Part shown: piece by piece, positions 36,521 through 46,506 of the stretch
Layout of the letters: every line of letters begins with the position of its first letter
Position numbering within the stretch: position 1 is the stretch's first letter
Virus record (IMG/VR): IMGVR_UViG_3300021960_000134
Location: 1 to 46,507 of that record
Source: a virus
Strand: one strand, 5' to 3'
Length of the DNA: 46,507 bases
Notes under the pieces: generated by a model
The model's database searches: none
Seen by the model: the letters and a program-made list of their open reading frames with translations, nothing else
What the model was told of the DNA's origin: nothing
Position numbers and translations under genes: made by a program

Positions 36521-38355
36521 TAGCTATCCTTAAGGATTTTTAGTAGCTGCTCTTTATCACGAACAATCTGTTGGAAATTGTAGTCTTTAGCTCCCAAGGT
36601 CTCAATAACTTTTTCCTCTACAGTTCCTTCGGTCACGTAGTCAGTAATGAGGATTGAATCGTGAATCTCAGAGCCAATGCGGTGAACGCGGTCCAGAGCC
36701 TGCTTGTAGTCAACAAGAGACCATGGCCTCTGAAGCATAACAAGTCGGCGTGCTGCTGTCAAGGTGACACCAACACCGCCAGCCTGAGCAGTGAATAGAA
36801 TCCACTTAGTCTTACCAGACTGGAAATTATCGATTGCCTGCTGTCGCTCCATTTCATTCTGAGCACCAGTAATCAATCCATGGCTAATGTTTTCCTTCTC
36901 CATACGAGCACTAAGAAGCTCTATGAGCTGTCTAGACACTGCACAGACAGCGACAGAGTCGGTTCCAAAGTCGCCGTTCTTGATGTCATCCATTAGAGCA
37001 TCGACCTTACAGGAGGGGTCCGACAATAACATTTTTTCTTCGCCATCTAAAAGTTCAATCTGGCCGTAAGCACTGGCAAACTGAATCAGCCTGCCCATCT
37101 GCACCATAGGATTGGGTGCCACTATCATGTCTCCAGATAGAGCGCCTGCATCCATTTCTCTCTGAAGCTCTTCTTCAGAAGTGTCTTCCAACATAGACAT
37201 CATATTTTCCAACATCTGCTTGTAAGCCTTGGCCTGCTTGGCACCCATTTCGACATCTCTTCTGTCAGTCATAACTTCTGGCAACCAAGGAAGCACCTTA
37301 GCCTTAAGCATTCTTCGCATACGAGGGTTAATCCCAGCAAAAAATTCTGACTCCATAGCAGGCTTAAGCCCGAGGACCATCATGGCACCAAATGCATTTT
37401 GATAGGTGTCCACATATCGGTCAATAAACTTTGTCTTACTTGGCCACTCCCTGTCGTCTAGCCAGTGAAGAATTGGCCAGAGGTCTACAACGTTGTTAGC
37501 TATGGGAGTTCCTGTTAAAGCAAATCTAATATCTGCATTCCCAGAGGCTGCCCACAAAGCGCGAGTCTGCTTAGACTTTGGTTCCTTGGAGCGGTGAATT
37601 TCGTCAGCTACAACAGACTTAAAGTTAATTTCATTTAGCTCTCTCGAGTGAACCTCACATCGGGAAGGGGTTACCTTAGTGTCATGACCTCCGCAGTCAA
37701 CACAGCGGGCAAGTGCAACAGAGCCGTACGGTGCCAACCTTGAGTGAGTTCTTAGGGACTCCCAGTTAATTACGTAGACCTGAGCTTCGTGGTCAAACGC
37801 CTTGCGACGCTGAGTTGCCGTGCCCTTGACTACCTGAACATCAACTCCCGGCCACCAACGGTCAAATTCTCTTTCCCAGTTTGTCTTTAGCGTGTTGGGG
37901 CAAACTATCAAAGCAGGGAAAACTTCTTCGCCACTGTCATGGAACTGCTTTAGTGCTCTAATCGCCTGAGCAGTCTTGCCTAAACCAGGTTCGTCGGCCA
38001 GTAGTCCTCGTCTAGCTTTAACCATCCACTCAACGCCAGACCTTTGATGCGGAAATAAGTCTTCATCGCCGCTTTCAGACGACTCTAGCTCTCGTAGTAC
38101 GTTGCAAGGGTCAATTCTGTTGGCTTTTTCCTCTACAGCCCACTTTGCCAGCTCGGGGCCAATCTCTAGCTGTTCGCCAAAGGTCGAGCGGAGAGATAGG
38201 CAACCAGTCCAAGAGACTGGAATACGCCAAACATTCTTATTGCTGTCCCACTTGGCACCCGGGAGAGCCCTACATACCTCTTTTAAACGCCATTCAGCAT
38301 TTATAATGATGTGGTTGTCTTCTAATTCCACAAAAACGCCCAACAGGGCCTCCAT
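36520..38355 (-). CDS. SNF2-family DNA helicase/translocase
   Basis: 611 residues. Residues 1-75 are a HARP/N-terminal-like domain (GAKWDSNKNVWRIPVSW). Helicase motifs: FPHQRSGVEWM (Q-like), Walker A DEPGLGKT (121-128), DEIH box (251-254), FALTGTPIAN, and the C-terminal LITGAQNEMERQQAID, ILFTAQAGGVGVTLT and RVHRIGS. A CxxC-x11-CxxH insert (C218, C221, C233, H236) is a zinc knuckle within the first RecA lobe. Acts in DNA repair or replication-fork remodelling. The start region has a GATAAT-type -10 about 20 bases upstream. Confidence 0.87.
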   Translation of the reverse strand: MEALLGVFVELEDNHIIINAEWRLKEVCRALPGAKWDSNKNVWRIPVSWTGCLSLRSTFGEQLEIGPELAKWAVEEKANRIDPCNVLRELESSESGDEDLFPHQRSGVEWMVKARRGLLADEPGLGKTAQAIRALKQFHDSGEEVFPALIVCPNTLKTNWEREFDRWWPGVDVQVVKGTATQRRKAFDHEAQVYVINWESLRTHSRLAPYGSVALARCVDCGGHDTKVTPSRCEVHSRELNEINFKSVVADEIHRSKEPKSKQTRALWAASGNADIRFALTGTPIANNVVDLWPILHWLDDREWPSKTKFIDRYVDTYQNAFGAMMVLGLKPAMESEFFAGINPRMRRMLKAKVLPWLPEVMTDRRDVEMGAKQAKAYKQMLENMMSMLEDTSEEELQREMDAGALSGDMIVAPNPMVQMGRLIQFASAYGQIELLDGEEKMLLSDPSCKVDALMDDIKNGDFGTDSVAVCAVSRQLIELLSARMEKENISHGLITGAQNEMERQQAIDNFQSGKTKWILFTAQAGGVGVTLTAARRLVMLQRPWSLVDYKQALDRVHRIGSEIHDSILITDYVTEGTVEEKVIETLGAKDYNFQQIVRDKEQLLKILKDS

Positions 38356-38372
38356 TCCGTCACTACGTATAT

Positions 38373-38416
38373 ATTATCACAGAAAATGTCTGTTTGTGTG
38401 ATTTTTTCTGATAATA
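38373..38416. promoter_or_regulatory. Inverted repeat and promoter-like region ahead of the helicase gene
   Basis: The 62-base gap has an imperfect inverted repeat, ATTATCACAGAAAA on one side and TTTTTTCTGATAAT on the other, and a minus-strand GATAATATAT that could be a -10. It could end the RuvC-like gene transcript and start that of the helicase. Confidence 0.35.
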
Positions 38417-38417
38417 A

Positions 38418-38885
38418 CTAACTTTCTAGAAGTTTTATTGGCTTCCAGCCCGTTTTTACAAGCCTAAGTAGGCCATGTCTAATGGCATCTAGGGCGTGTC
38501 CGCCCCCTCCAACGTGCCAATATTCGAGTTTTTTAAGCTTTTTATTGTCAAACATACTCATTGCATCCGCAGGAGCTTGAAAGTAGACATCATCTATAGG
38601 CCTACCATTGTCGTATAAGCACTGCTTAACAATTCCAATCACCTCTAGAGAAAAAGGCGCTTGAGAATTGCGAACAGTCTGAGCATTGATAATAAATCGT
38701 TCACAGACTACATCTACGTGATGTCGCTTTTCAGGAGACCACAGGACGCTCCGTACGGTCTCAGCGACTTCATGCTGCTCTAGCTCTTTGGACCACTCTA
38801 AAACAGGCTCAGAGGCGTCCTGACGGCTAAATAGGGCCATCCCTGTAGTCTTACCGGGGTCAATTGCTAAAACATATGTAGTCAT
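38418..38885 (-). CDS. RuvC-like Holliday-junction nuclease
   Basis: 155 residues from the ATG at 38885 (AAAGG seven bases upstream); an ATG at 38918 would add 11 residues and overlap the polymerase. Ribonuclease H-fold motifs: YVLAIDPGKTTGMALF (catalytic D about residue 8), VVCERFIIN (E about 62), and a C-terminal HALDAIRHGLLRL with the His and Asp typical of RuvC. The family resolves branched DNA. It follows the family A polymerase and precedes the SNF2 helicase, as expected in actinophage replication cassettes. Confidence 0.8.
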   Translation of the reverse strand: MTTYVLAIDPGKTTGMALFSRQDASEPVLEWSKELEQHEVAETVRSVLWSPEKRHHVDVVCERFIINAQTVRNSQAPFSLEVIGIVKQCLYDNGRPIDDVYFQAPADAMSMFDNKKLKKLEYWHVGGGGHALDAIRHGLLRLVKTGWKPIKLLES

Positions 38886-38896
38886 TTTTAGCCTTT

Positions 38897-40717
38897 CTAC
38901 GCATACTTCGCACCCCAATTCTCTAGAGGGCCATCAGCATCCGCGGTGAGCGGCACTGCCCACCCTTCAGTTGTAGTCATGCACTTCTTAACTAGCTCTT
39001 TGACTTCTTCAGCGTCCTCGCGAGGTGCATTAAGAACTATCTCATCATGAACAGGGACAATTAGCAAATCGGTTAGGTCTGCTTGGTCTAGCTTCACGAG
39101 GTTAGACTTAAAAATTTCCGCAGCACCGCCCTGAATTAAATAGTTGACTAGTGTGTAGACGCGGTCTTCGTCACAAGGGAGCCTTCTGCCAGTCCATGTA
39201 TTAACGTATCCCTGACCCTCAGTTTGTAGTCTTTCAAGACCCTTCTTTTCTACGGCCTTCTGGAATAGCTGCATGCCCGGATAGCTGTCATCAAAAGCGT
39301 TAGATACTGCACGCATCTGTTCTTCTGGTACGCCAGCTGTAAGTGCCTGCTTAGCAACACCTGCACCATATAGACGCCCATACACAACGCCCTTAATCAA
39401 GTTACGTCTCTTATCAGACTTCACCATCGATGGGTCCTGATAGACCTCCCTACCAATCTCGGTAAATGGGTCAGAGCCAGTCGCGTCTGCACGCAAGAAT
39501 AGCTGAATCAGGTTTGGGTCTTGAGACAGGGTTGCAAACATGCGGAACTCGACTTGGTCAAGGTCGGAGGTAATAATTACGTGGTCATCATCCTTAGGGA
39601 GGAAGGCACGACGAACTACGTCATCCCCCTTAGGCAATGTCTGTAGTGCAGGGTTCTGGATAGACATGCGTCCAGTGCGAGCACCCATGGTGTTTACGGA
39701 TGGGTGAACAAATCCGTCGATGTTGTCGTTAATAAAGTTTAGGAAATAAGTATTAGCAAGCTTGAGTGCTTGGCGGTAGTTAAGAGTGGTCTTAGCTAAC
39801 TGCTGAGCCTCGGCGTTGCCATCACGAACAATCATCTTTAGCTGGTCGGCATTAGCAGACTTCTGACCTTTTTCAGTTCTTTCGCTAATTTCTACCTCTA
39901 GCTTTTCAAATTGTGAAACTAGCTGCTGATTGCTGCCAATGCCTATCCCATAAGTGCTCTTAGCCCAATCAGCTGCTTCACTGGTGTACTTAAGCAAGTC
40001 ATCGTACTTCTGCTTTGAATACTCCAAATCTAGACGAGCACCGTTTAGCTCCATTTGAGTAGTTATGCGACGAGTATTCATTTCGAGTTCGTATGCATAG
40101 TGGTAAGGCTTTCCAGGGGCACACTTTTCCCAGAACTTTTCAAACAGCTTCATTGTCAAAACTGTATCGAGAGCACCGTAAGACCAGTAGGGCTCGAACT
40201 TTACGGGAACTGTCCCCCAAGTCCAACCATTCTCCGAGAGAGAGACATCGAGCAAGCTTTGCAGTGCGGCAGCCCTCGGGTCAACAAACATTTCCGTAAG
40301 ATTTTTGAGAGCACCAGAGCCCAGTGGGTCAATGAGCTTTGCCATAAGCATGGTGTCATGGGCACGGTGCCAAGGCATCTTCCACGTTGACTGTTGGTCA
40401 AACCACTTAGCCTCGAAGGCGATGTTGTGGCAGACAATGGGACCGTCAAATCTATTCATCGAATCATAGAAGACGCCCTTCCAATCTTCCCAAGGGATAG
40501 ACCATCCCTGACGCGCATCTCCAACCTGAACCAGACGTAGACGTCCGTGCCAAGGAGAAAGTGCGTCTTTACGAGGATTTCCTGGAAGCTCGCCAGTCTC
40601 TGTGTCAATTGCTATGGCGTTCATTGGACGCCGCTCTCCGAGCCAGCGAATAAAGTCGTGAGCTTTTTCTACTGAATCAACTAGGTGGAGTTGAACTCCT
40701 TCTAGTCCTTCTGTCAT
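38897..40717 (-). CDS. polA: Family A DNA polymerase with 3'-5' exonuclease domain
   Basis: 606 residues. Exonuclease motif AIAIDTETGELP (D38, E40), VCHNIAFEAKWF, and YGALDTVLTMKL. Polymerase motifs A (TSDLDQVEFRMF, about 385), B (RRNLIKGVVYGRLYGAG, about 435) and C (VPVHDEIVL, about 560). No 5'-3' exonuclease domain, as is usual for phage polymerases. Motif B has a tyrosine at the position of E. coli Phe762, as in T7. It replicates phage DNA with the primase-helicase. It ends 14 bases before the next gene. Confidence 0.93.
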   Translation of the reverse strand: MTEGLEGVQLHLVDSVEKAHDFIRWLGERRPMNAIAIDTETGELPGNPRKDALSPWHGRLRLVQVGDARQGWSIPWEDWKGVFYDSMNRFDGPIVCHNIAFEAKWFDQQSTWKMPWHRAHDTMLMAKLIDPLGSGALKNLTEMFVDPRAAALQSLLDVSLSENGWTWGTVPVKFEPYWSYGALDTVLTMKLFEKFWEKCAPGKPYHYAYELEMNTRRITTQMELNGARLDLEYSKQKYDDLLKYTSEAADWAKSTYGIGIGSNQQLVSQFEKLEVEISERTEKGQKSANADQLKMIVRDGNAEAQQLAKTTLNYRQALKLANTYFLNFINDNIDGFVHPSVNTMGARTGRMSIQNPALQTLPKGDDVVRRAFLPKDDDHVIITSDLDQVEFRMFATLSQDPNLIQLFLRADATGSDPFTEIGREVYQDPSMVKSDKRRNLIKGVVYGRLYGAGVAKQALTAGVPEEQMRAVSNAFDDSYPGMQLFQKAVEKKGLERLQTEGQGYVNTWTGRRLPCDEDRVYTLVNYLIQGGAAEIFKSNLVKLDQADLTDLLIVPVHDEIVLNAPREDAEEVKELVKKCMTTTEGWAVPLTADADGPLENWGAKYA

Positions 40718-40730
40718 TTAGTGTCTCTTC

Positions 40731-41201
40731 CTAAGGGATTATTTCGACATTATACACTTCTGCAATGTCTGAGTCCACCTTAGCAGCTTGTTGCAGCAAA
40801 CGCTGCGCGACACTCGTTAAATAATAAGCGCCGTTGTCATCATATTTATATAGGGCATCTAGGACAGCGTTTGGCTGGTCACTTACTTGGGCCCAGTACC
40901 TGTACTTTTCTGGGAAAACTAAATCTAAGCTGTCATCTGGTTGACACTCTTCGCATGCCACTGCTCTTCTTAGTAGGTCTTCTGCTGGTGCCTCAGTCAG
41001 TTTGTATTTAGAGACAAGAGAGCAAGCAGCTCCGTGGAACATAAGCGAAACGCCAATGCGAGACAGGATGTAGGAGCCACTCTCTGTTTTATATAGCTCG
41101 AACTCAATCCAGCGGTGAGCTCCCCTGCGTTCCGACGTGGACTTGGCGAGCAGAGTACCGTTGAACTGGAGTGTCCTATCTCCGTCTTTCACTGAGTACA
41201 T
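40731..41201 (-). CDS. Hypothetical protein beside the polymerase
   Basis: 156 residues. Mixed alpha-beta with YSVKDGDRTLQFNGTLLAKS, HRWIEFELYKTESG and a CEECQPDD motif. Similar small proteins sit near replication genes in actinophages. It has no recognised family. Four bases separate it from the next gene. Confidence 0.6.
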   Translation of the reverse strand: MYSVKDGDRTLQFNGTLLAKSTSERRGAHRWIEFELYKTESGSYILSRIGVSLMFHGAACSLVSKYKLTEAPAEDLLRRAVACEECQPDDSLDLVFPEKYRYWAQVSDQPNAVLDALYKYDDNGAYYLTSVAQRLLQQAAKVDSDIAEVYNVEIIP

Positions 41202-41204
41202 TAT

Positions 41205-41528
41205 TTACAAAGTGTTGCTTGGAGGTAGTATCGTCTTATCAAACGTAGAAAGTAGCAATTGAAGACCCATATATGCTACGCCACACTTGTTGTACGTAGT
41301 TTCGCTAGGTCTGTCGTCTGCATCTCTTAGAGCAGTGGAGGCCTCGTCTAATTTGTTGGCTAGAGCTTCAAAGTATGAACCCAAAGCAGCCTCGTCTACT
41401 GCTCTAACCTCAGCCATTGTTGTCTCTGTCTCGGAAAGAACTGTAGTTCCATCTGTATCCATCACTTGACGAAATATAGAAATAACTGAAGATTCATTTT
41501 CTTTAACTACATATTGAATAGTTGCCAT
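41205..41528 (-). CDS. Hypothetical protein at the end of the tail operon
   Basis: 107 residues. N-terminal beta strands (ATIQYVVKENESSVISIF), then helices (AALGSYFEALANKLDEASTA). It follows the S74 fibre gene by four bases and probably belongs to the tail operon, for instance as a fibre assembly chaperone (inference). Confidence 0.55.
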   Translation of the reverse strand: MATIQYVVKENESSVISIFRQVMDTDGTTVLSETETTMAEVRAVDEAALGSYFEALANKLDEASTALRDADDRPSETTYNKCGVAYMGLQLLLSTFDKTILPPSNTL

Positions 41529-41531
41529 TGT

Positions 41532-44303
41532 CTATTTGTCCTTACTTTCTTTTAGGTATTCTACTTCACTCTTTAGCTCTTCTACTTGACTTGAAAGCTC
41601 TTTAACCGCGTTCAACAAGACAGGTATAAACCTGTTGTACTGTACCCCATAGGCTGCTTCCCCATTAGGCAATTTTTCAGAGCCATCAGCAGATACAAAA
41701 TAATCAGAAAGTTCTGGATTAGTACTATCTAAAGTTTCTTTAACTTGCTGAGCAATAACACCAAGATTTTTCTTTTTCTGAGAATCATTTATCCATGAAA
41801 ATTCCACTGAATCTAGGCTATTTACAAAGTCTAGTCCCAATGAAGAGTTAGAAATATCGGTTTTTAGTCTCTCGTCAGACGTTGAATAGACACTTCCTCT
41901 GACAAAAATTCCAGTAAAAGCATCTCCTCTAATGTTGTATGAATAAGCGTTACCAGTAGCAATACCAGAAACACCAAAGCTACCGTCAATAAATGCGCCC
42001 CATGAGGCATTTTTAAGCTCGGCTTCAACACCAGAGCTGTATCTCATTCTCAGAGAGGCTGTTGATTGATTTAGTTCCAATCTAGGGAAACTAGAACTAG
42101 TTCTAATTGTTCCACCAGTTAGAGTTCCAGCAACAGAAACGTCATCTAGGTAGGAAACACCATTTGAATAGAATCTAAAGGTGGTCCCACCACCGCCATC
42201 AAAAGAAACAATTCCAGGATACGGATGGTCTTTTCCTCTAATTTCAATACGAGCCGTTCCAGCATCTCCCGTTTTAATTAGATTGGACAGGGTTAGGTCA
42301 GACTCTAGTTTGGCAGCAGTAACAGCCTGAGCCGCAATTGCCTCTGCTGTAATTGCACCAGCATCAATTTTGTCTGCAGTGATGGCATCAGCAGCAATTT
42401 TTACTGCAGTAATTGCACCTGCATTAATCTTGTCTGCAGTAACAGCGTTAGCTGATATTTTGTCTGCTGAAATAGCGCCAGCCGCTATGGTGGCTGCTGT
42501 TACAGCATTCGCTCCAATTTTTCCAGCAATGATAGAGCCAGCCGCTATTTCATTTGCCCCAATAGCGTTAGCAGCGATGGCTGACTGCACAATAACATCA
42601 TTTCCAAAAAGATTAGACGCATTAATTGCACCACTTGCAAGGGCACCAGCGGGCACAACGCCTCCGTTAAATGGCCAGTTGGTTAGGGTTGAGTTGACAA
42701 TATCTGCGTCAACAAGAGGCTGAACTTGAGCAGTCACTTGGGCTGAAGGGTTGCTCTCTACTCCTGCTGTGTCGGAAACTGTAATTTTAAAGTAATAAGA
42801 GTTGCTGTACGTTAGGTCAGTAATTACAGCAAATGCTTCAATACCTCCAAAGACCCTAACTCGCTCAACTAAGTTAGAAGGCCCCGGCGTGAATCCGCTG
42901 GTAGTTGACATATAAACGTTTAACGAAACAATGTTGCTAGGAGCAGCTACTGTACTGACTCCTGTAGATAGACGACCGTCCCAAGAAACAGTAATTGTCC
43001 CTAGACGACTAGTAGCTGTTGGCGCAGTCGGCGGATATGTAGTGTGGTCGCCTGATGAAAGTCCAGTAGTGTGGGTAGCAGTTGCTGCAGTAGAGTCTTG
43101 CAGTCCCGAATCAAAAGCATAGACTTCGAAATAGTAGAGAGTGTTTTGCGTAAGATTTGCGTCATCGTCAAGGGTATAACTAGTGATGGTAGAGTCAAAA
43201 ACAGTTTTTGAACGCCAGTCTTCAGAAGCACTTCTTCTCCACCTAATCTTGTACCCAGCTAGGTCTGTTATAGGGTCACCAGACGCGCTAGTTGTGGGAG
43301 CAGTCCATGACAAAGTTACTATCGCATAAGGAGCATAAGTAGCACCCGCTAAGCCTGCCTCGCTAGTGACAGACAAGCTGGTTACTGGTGATGGCGGGTC
43401 CCCGTCTTGGCCGACAGAAACACTTGGAGTGTAGTCAACCCAACGAATTCCGTCCCAGTAGTAAGTCTTGTCGTTCGAGCTGTCAACCCAAATAGAGCCA
43501 TCTTGGGCCCACTCTCTGGCAACAGGGAAAACATAAACACTTGCACTAGAAACGTCTACTGTTCCAGTAGGGCTAGCTACTCCCGCAGACAGCTCGTACT
43601 CAATGGTAGTGCTAGTTACAGCTGTTACAGCAAACAGCCCGTCTGCCCCATAGAGAGTAGAGTTCTCAGAAAATATATCTACGTTAATAATGTCGCCAAC
43701 TTCAAAGTGGTGAACTGCATTCATAGTTAGCGTCACTGTAGTGCCCGTGGCAGAGTAAGAGTCAACTTTTCTACGAGTCTGTAGTCGTCTTCTAGAACTC
43801 CATGTAGTCGGAGCAGCTGTGTCGGGCTTAAAAGTGTACGTATTTGAAATAGTTACGCCAGCCAACTGGTCACTAGTAGGGTCATGTCTAGTGGTGCCGT
43901 TAGGTAGGGTTCTCCCTGTCCAAGGAGGAGTGTCCACCTCGAGGATAGTAAAGTTATCTCCATCAACATCAATTGGCTCGTTGCTTGCCCAGTGGATTCC
44001 AGAAACCTCGATGCGGTCACCAACTTCGGCTCCAAGGTCAGACTCCAAATAAATTTCTACGCGGTCAGTAGAGTAGCCAACAGCCTTGGGGTAAATGTAA
44101 GCATCTTGAATTTTTCTGAACTGCCAAGGAGCAGACGCGCTAACTACAGTTTCTGGCGACGGAACTACTGCATCAGGGTCTACTAGTGCTTCTACTTGGC
44201 CGCTTGTAAGAAGGTTTACTGGCCTAAGCTCTACAGAGCGAATGCGCTGGTCTAGACGGCTCATTAGAGTCGTCAGTTTTCTACGTCGTCTTCTAATCCC
44301 CAT
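41532..44303 (-). CDS. Tail fibre with FN3-like domains, hexapeptide-type repeats and S74 chaperone
   Basis: 923 residues. N-terminal part has beta-rich tail modules; residues about 300-540 hold two fibronectin-type domains (PPSPVTSLSVTSEAGLAG, LTQNTLYYFEVYA). Residues about 610-710 are repeats like AITADKIDAGAITAEAIAAQ, a beta-helix shaft. The C-terminal 120 residues are an intramolecular chaperone of the peptidase S74 type with SDERLKTDIS (catalytic Ser about 807 and Lys about 812), followed by a coiled coil (ELSSQVEELKSEVEYLKES). S74 folds the trimeric fibre and then cuts itself off. It overlaps the next tail gene by 11 bases. Confidence 0.9.
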   Translation of the reverse strand: MGIRRRRRKLTTLMSRLDQRIRSVELRPVNLLTSGQVEALVDPDAVVPSPETVVSASAPWQFRKIQDAYIYPKAVGYSTDRVEIYLESDLGAEVGDRIEVSGIHWASNEPIDVDGDNFTILEVDTPPWTGRTLPNGTTRHDPTSDQLAGVTISNTYTFKPDTAAPTTWSSRRRLQTRRKVDSYSATGTTVTLTMNAVHHFEVGDIINVDIFSENSTLYGADGLFAVTAVTSTTIEYELSAGVASPTGTVDVSSASVYVFPVAREWAQDGSIWVDSSNDKTYYWDGIRWVDYTPSVSVGQDGDPPSPVTSLSVTSEAGLAGATYAPYAIVTLSWTAPTTSASGDPITDLAGYKIRWRRSASEDWRSKTVFDSTITSYTLDDDANLTQNTLYYFEVYAFDSGLQDSTAATATHTTGLSSGDHTTYPPTAPTATSRLGTITVSWDGRLSTGVSTVAAPSNIVSLNVYMSTTSGFTPGPSNLVERVRVFGGIEAFAVITDLTYSNSYYFKITVSDTAGVESNPSAQVTAQVQPLVDADIVNSTLTNWPFNGGVVPAGALASGAINASNLFGNDVIVQSAIAANAIGANEIAAGSIIAGKIGANAVTAATIAAGAISADKISANAVTADKINAGAITAVKIAADAITADKIDAGAITAEAIAAQAVTAAKLESDLTLSNLIKTGDAGTARIEIRGKDHPYPGIVSFDGGGGTTFRFYSNGVSYLDDVSVAGTLTGGTIRTSSSFPRLELNQSTASLRMRYSSGVEAELKNASWGAFIDGSFGVSGIATGNAYSYNIRGDAFTGIFVRGSVYSTSDERLKTDISNSSLGLDFVNSLDSVEFSWINDSQKKKNLGVIAQQVKETLDSTNPELSDYFVSADGSEKLPNGEAAYGVQYNRFIPVLLNAVKELSSQVEELKSEVEYLKESKDK

Positions 44304-46404
44304 TGAATGGCTTCCCGTCTATGATTGTTACTCCAGAGATAGGTATTGATGGCTCAGTTACTAGCTCTAGTCCGACTTCTTCTGGATAACTGGGGGTGTC
44401 AGGAACACTCACCGTGTACGAAATAATTTTCCTGACCAAAACGCCCGAGTCGCTTCCGTAGTCTTGCTCTAAATAGCTGTCTGCTCTTAACGAGACAAAG
44501 TCATCATTTAACTTTACAGAACACCAGTCGCCCGGCTTGTACGAGCCAAGCTTAGGGAATGCAGACCCATTTACCGAGATAGTGAAGGTACTAATTGGTG
44601 GTACGGACTCTTCCAAAAGACGAGAAGCTTGCTTCCACAAAACCGTTTCATCTGCAGCGTCCAAATCATCCGTTGCATCCAGAATTGGCCAGCCTTCTCT
44701 AAGTAGCTTGTGATTTGAAGCAGCAGAGTATGGCTGGCTGGCATCAGAGTTTAATCTAGAGTCTTTACCCTGAACAAAGAATCTGGTTGCAGAATCTTCG
44801 GCACTTTCTGCAAATTGAGCTTCGACAATATTTCCGGGATACTCAAAGATTAGGGACTCTGCTCCATAAGCACTAGCAGGAATTGGTCCCGAGTAGCCGT
44901 CTACTTGCCCCGCCAGCCAAGTGGTTAGGCTAGGTGGAATGAGCGGCAAAAAAGTAAAATACTTTTTAAAGGTTGAAGTTGATGTGTCATACTCACAATC
45001 AACTCGATATTCAAACCCATTAGGCTTAGTTGCATAATCTTCAAAAACCTCTGCAACAGTTTTAAGTTCATAGCCTCTAATCACGGGGTTAGCTTGAAGA
45101 TTGCTGCTAAATGTAGAGTTCCTGCTTAAGTCGTAGCCTATGTCACCCAAAGTGGTGTGCTCTCCAAAAGTTCCGTACTGGACTGAAGCCCTTCGCTTCA
45201 TTGTTGGGGGGAAGGTAGTAGAGGTGGTTTCCGTGTAGCTTGTGCCAATATCGGCACCAATACTTACTACGCGAACCTGAGTTAGTGAAGGTGCATCGTA
45301 TACAGTGGCGTATCCGTCAAAAGTTTGGCTAATGTTTTCTAGCAAAACAATGTCGTCTTTTACGTAGGGGTGGTTAGTTGTTGTAGTTAGGGTAGCTAGA
45401 TTTCCAGCTCTAGAAAATTGACTTACTGTTTCAGGGAAGTCAGCTTCAGAAGTGGTGCCGATGTCACTTCCTGTGTTTGAGTAAGTCACTGTGTAGTCAT
45501 CTACTACCGAAAGCACTACAGCCTCTGGATTATCAAAGTCAGCGTCTGCTGTAACTCCCGAAATAATAAACTTTTGTCCCTCGGTTAGTTCGTGTTTTCT
45601 ATCCATGGTGACAGTAGCTACATTTGAACTTCTAGATACAGAAGCAATCTCATTGAACAAGTCAATACCAGGGCGAATCTCGTCGTTGGCAAAGTCAAAG
45701 TCAAAGAGGTCAGTGTTTAGCTCTCGCAAAAGGTCTTGGGCATATTGATAAGTATCTTGGCGGGTCTCTACAGTGAGAGGGTTTTCTTCGCCAAAGAACT
45801 GGTCTGGAATTGTCTTTGTATTGTCAGGATTGGACACATCGACATATTCTGCATCTACAGTAATAACAGAATGTCCATTGCCGTCATCGCCCACCGTCAA
45901 AACGGTAAAGTAGCCGTTATAGAGGGTGTACCCTTCGCTCCAGTAGATATATACAGGTTCTCCGACAGTGAAGTCATACTGCCCATACCTGAGGGTAACG
46001 GTTAAAGTTCCGTTTTCTACTGCACCTACGGCCTCGTAAGAGCTGTTCCAAGTCTTCCAGACAACTCGGTGAGACAGGTAGCTTGTAAATTCTGCGGCTG
46101 AAACAGAAAGCACCTTGTCAATCAAGCTGTACTCGCGGGACCAGATTATGCCTCCCCATACGCAGACGCCGTTACGTACTACGTACAGAGCTGTTTTAGC
46201 TGGAAGAGTGTTCTCGTAAACATTTAGGTTGTAAGTATCTTCGGTGATAGCAATGTCACCAGTAAAAGTTCCAGCCTCGGTCAATGAGCGAGAGTAGGAA
46301 ACGCTTCTAAAGGGGATTTCAGCAAGAAGCTCGTTAGTCATAAGGTCGCAAACAAAGTAGCGGTAATCTACCGCTCCTTCAACGCCTTCAGTTCTTACTG
46401 CCAT
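44293..46404 (-). CDS. Minor tail/hub-type protein
   Basis: 703 residues. N-terminal RYFVCDLMTNELLAEIPF, SYSRSLTEAGTFTGDI and VCVWGGIIWSREYSL match the first domain of tail hub/minor tail proteins of actinophages. Inserted beta modules (SVSRSSNVATVTMDRKHELT; FSRAGNLATLTTTTNHPYVK) occur twice. The C-terminal domain has SLRADSYLEQDYGSDSG and GVLVRKIISYT. It would sit at the tail tip under the fibre encoded next. The start has ACAAAAG as a weak ribosome-binding site. Confidence 0.8.
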   Translation of the reverse strand: MAVRTEGVEGAVDYRYFVCDLMTNELLAEIPFRSVSYSRSLTEAGTFTGDIAITEDTYNLNVYENTLPAKTALYVVRNGVCVWGGIIWSREYSLIDKVLSVSAAEFTSYLSHRVVWKTWNSSYEAVGAVENGTLTVTLRYGQYDFTVGEPVYIYWSEGYTLYNGYFTVLTVGDDGNGHSVITVDAEYVDVSNPDNTKTIPDQFFGEENPLTVETRQDTYQYAQDLLRELNTDLFDFDFANDEIRPGIDLFNEIASVSRSSNVATVTMDRKHELTEGQKFIISGVTADADFDNPEAVVLSVVDDYTVTYSNTGSDIGTTSEADFPETVSQFSRAGNLATLTTTTNHPYVKDDIVLLENISQTFDGYATVYDAPSLTQVRVVSIGADIGTSYTETTSTTFPPTMKRRASVQYGTFGEHTTLGDIGYDLSRNSTFSSNLQANPVIRGYELKTVAEVFEDYATKPNGFEYRVDCEYDTSTSTFKKYFTFLPLIPPSLTTWLAGQVDGYSGPIPASAYGAESLIFEYPGNIVEAQFAESAEDSATRFFVQGKDSRLNSDASQPYSAASNHKLLREGWPILDATDDLDAADETVLWKQASRLLEESVPPISTFTISVNGSAFPKLGSYKPGDWCSVKLNDDFVSLRADSYLEQDYGSDSGVLVRKIISYTVSVPDTPSYPEEVGLELVTEPSIPISGVTIIDGKPFNGD

Positions 46405-46440
46405 CTTTTGTCCTTGAGTGTCTTTGTATTAGTTTATCAG

Positions 46441-46506
46441 CTAGCCAATCCAACCAGAGCGGTAGTAGATTGTGGCACTGCCTCCAGTTGGAAAATCTTG
46501 AATGGT
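46441..46506 (-). CDS. C-terminal end of a tail protein (5' partial)
   Basis: The frame opens from the right window edge and ends at TAG 46443-46441, giving 21 residues, TIQDFPTGGSATIYYRSGWI followed by G. YYRSGWIG is a usual ending of phage distal tail or minor tail proteins. It is followed 36 bases later by the hub gene, so it belongs to the same operon. Confidence 0.55.
   Translation of the reverse strand, partial: TIQDFPTGGSATIYYRSGWIG

Noticed and set aside
38886-38918. Upstream ATG for the RuvC-like gene
   Set aside because: The first 11 residues precede the conserved start of the fold, and the internal ATG has a good AAAGG site.
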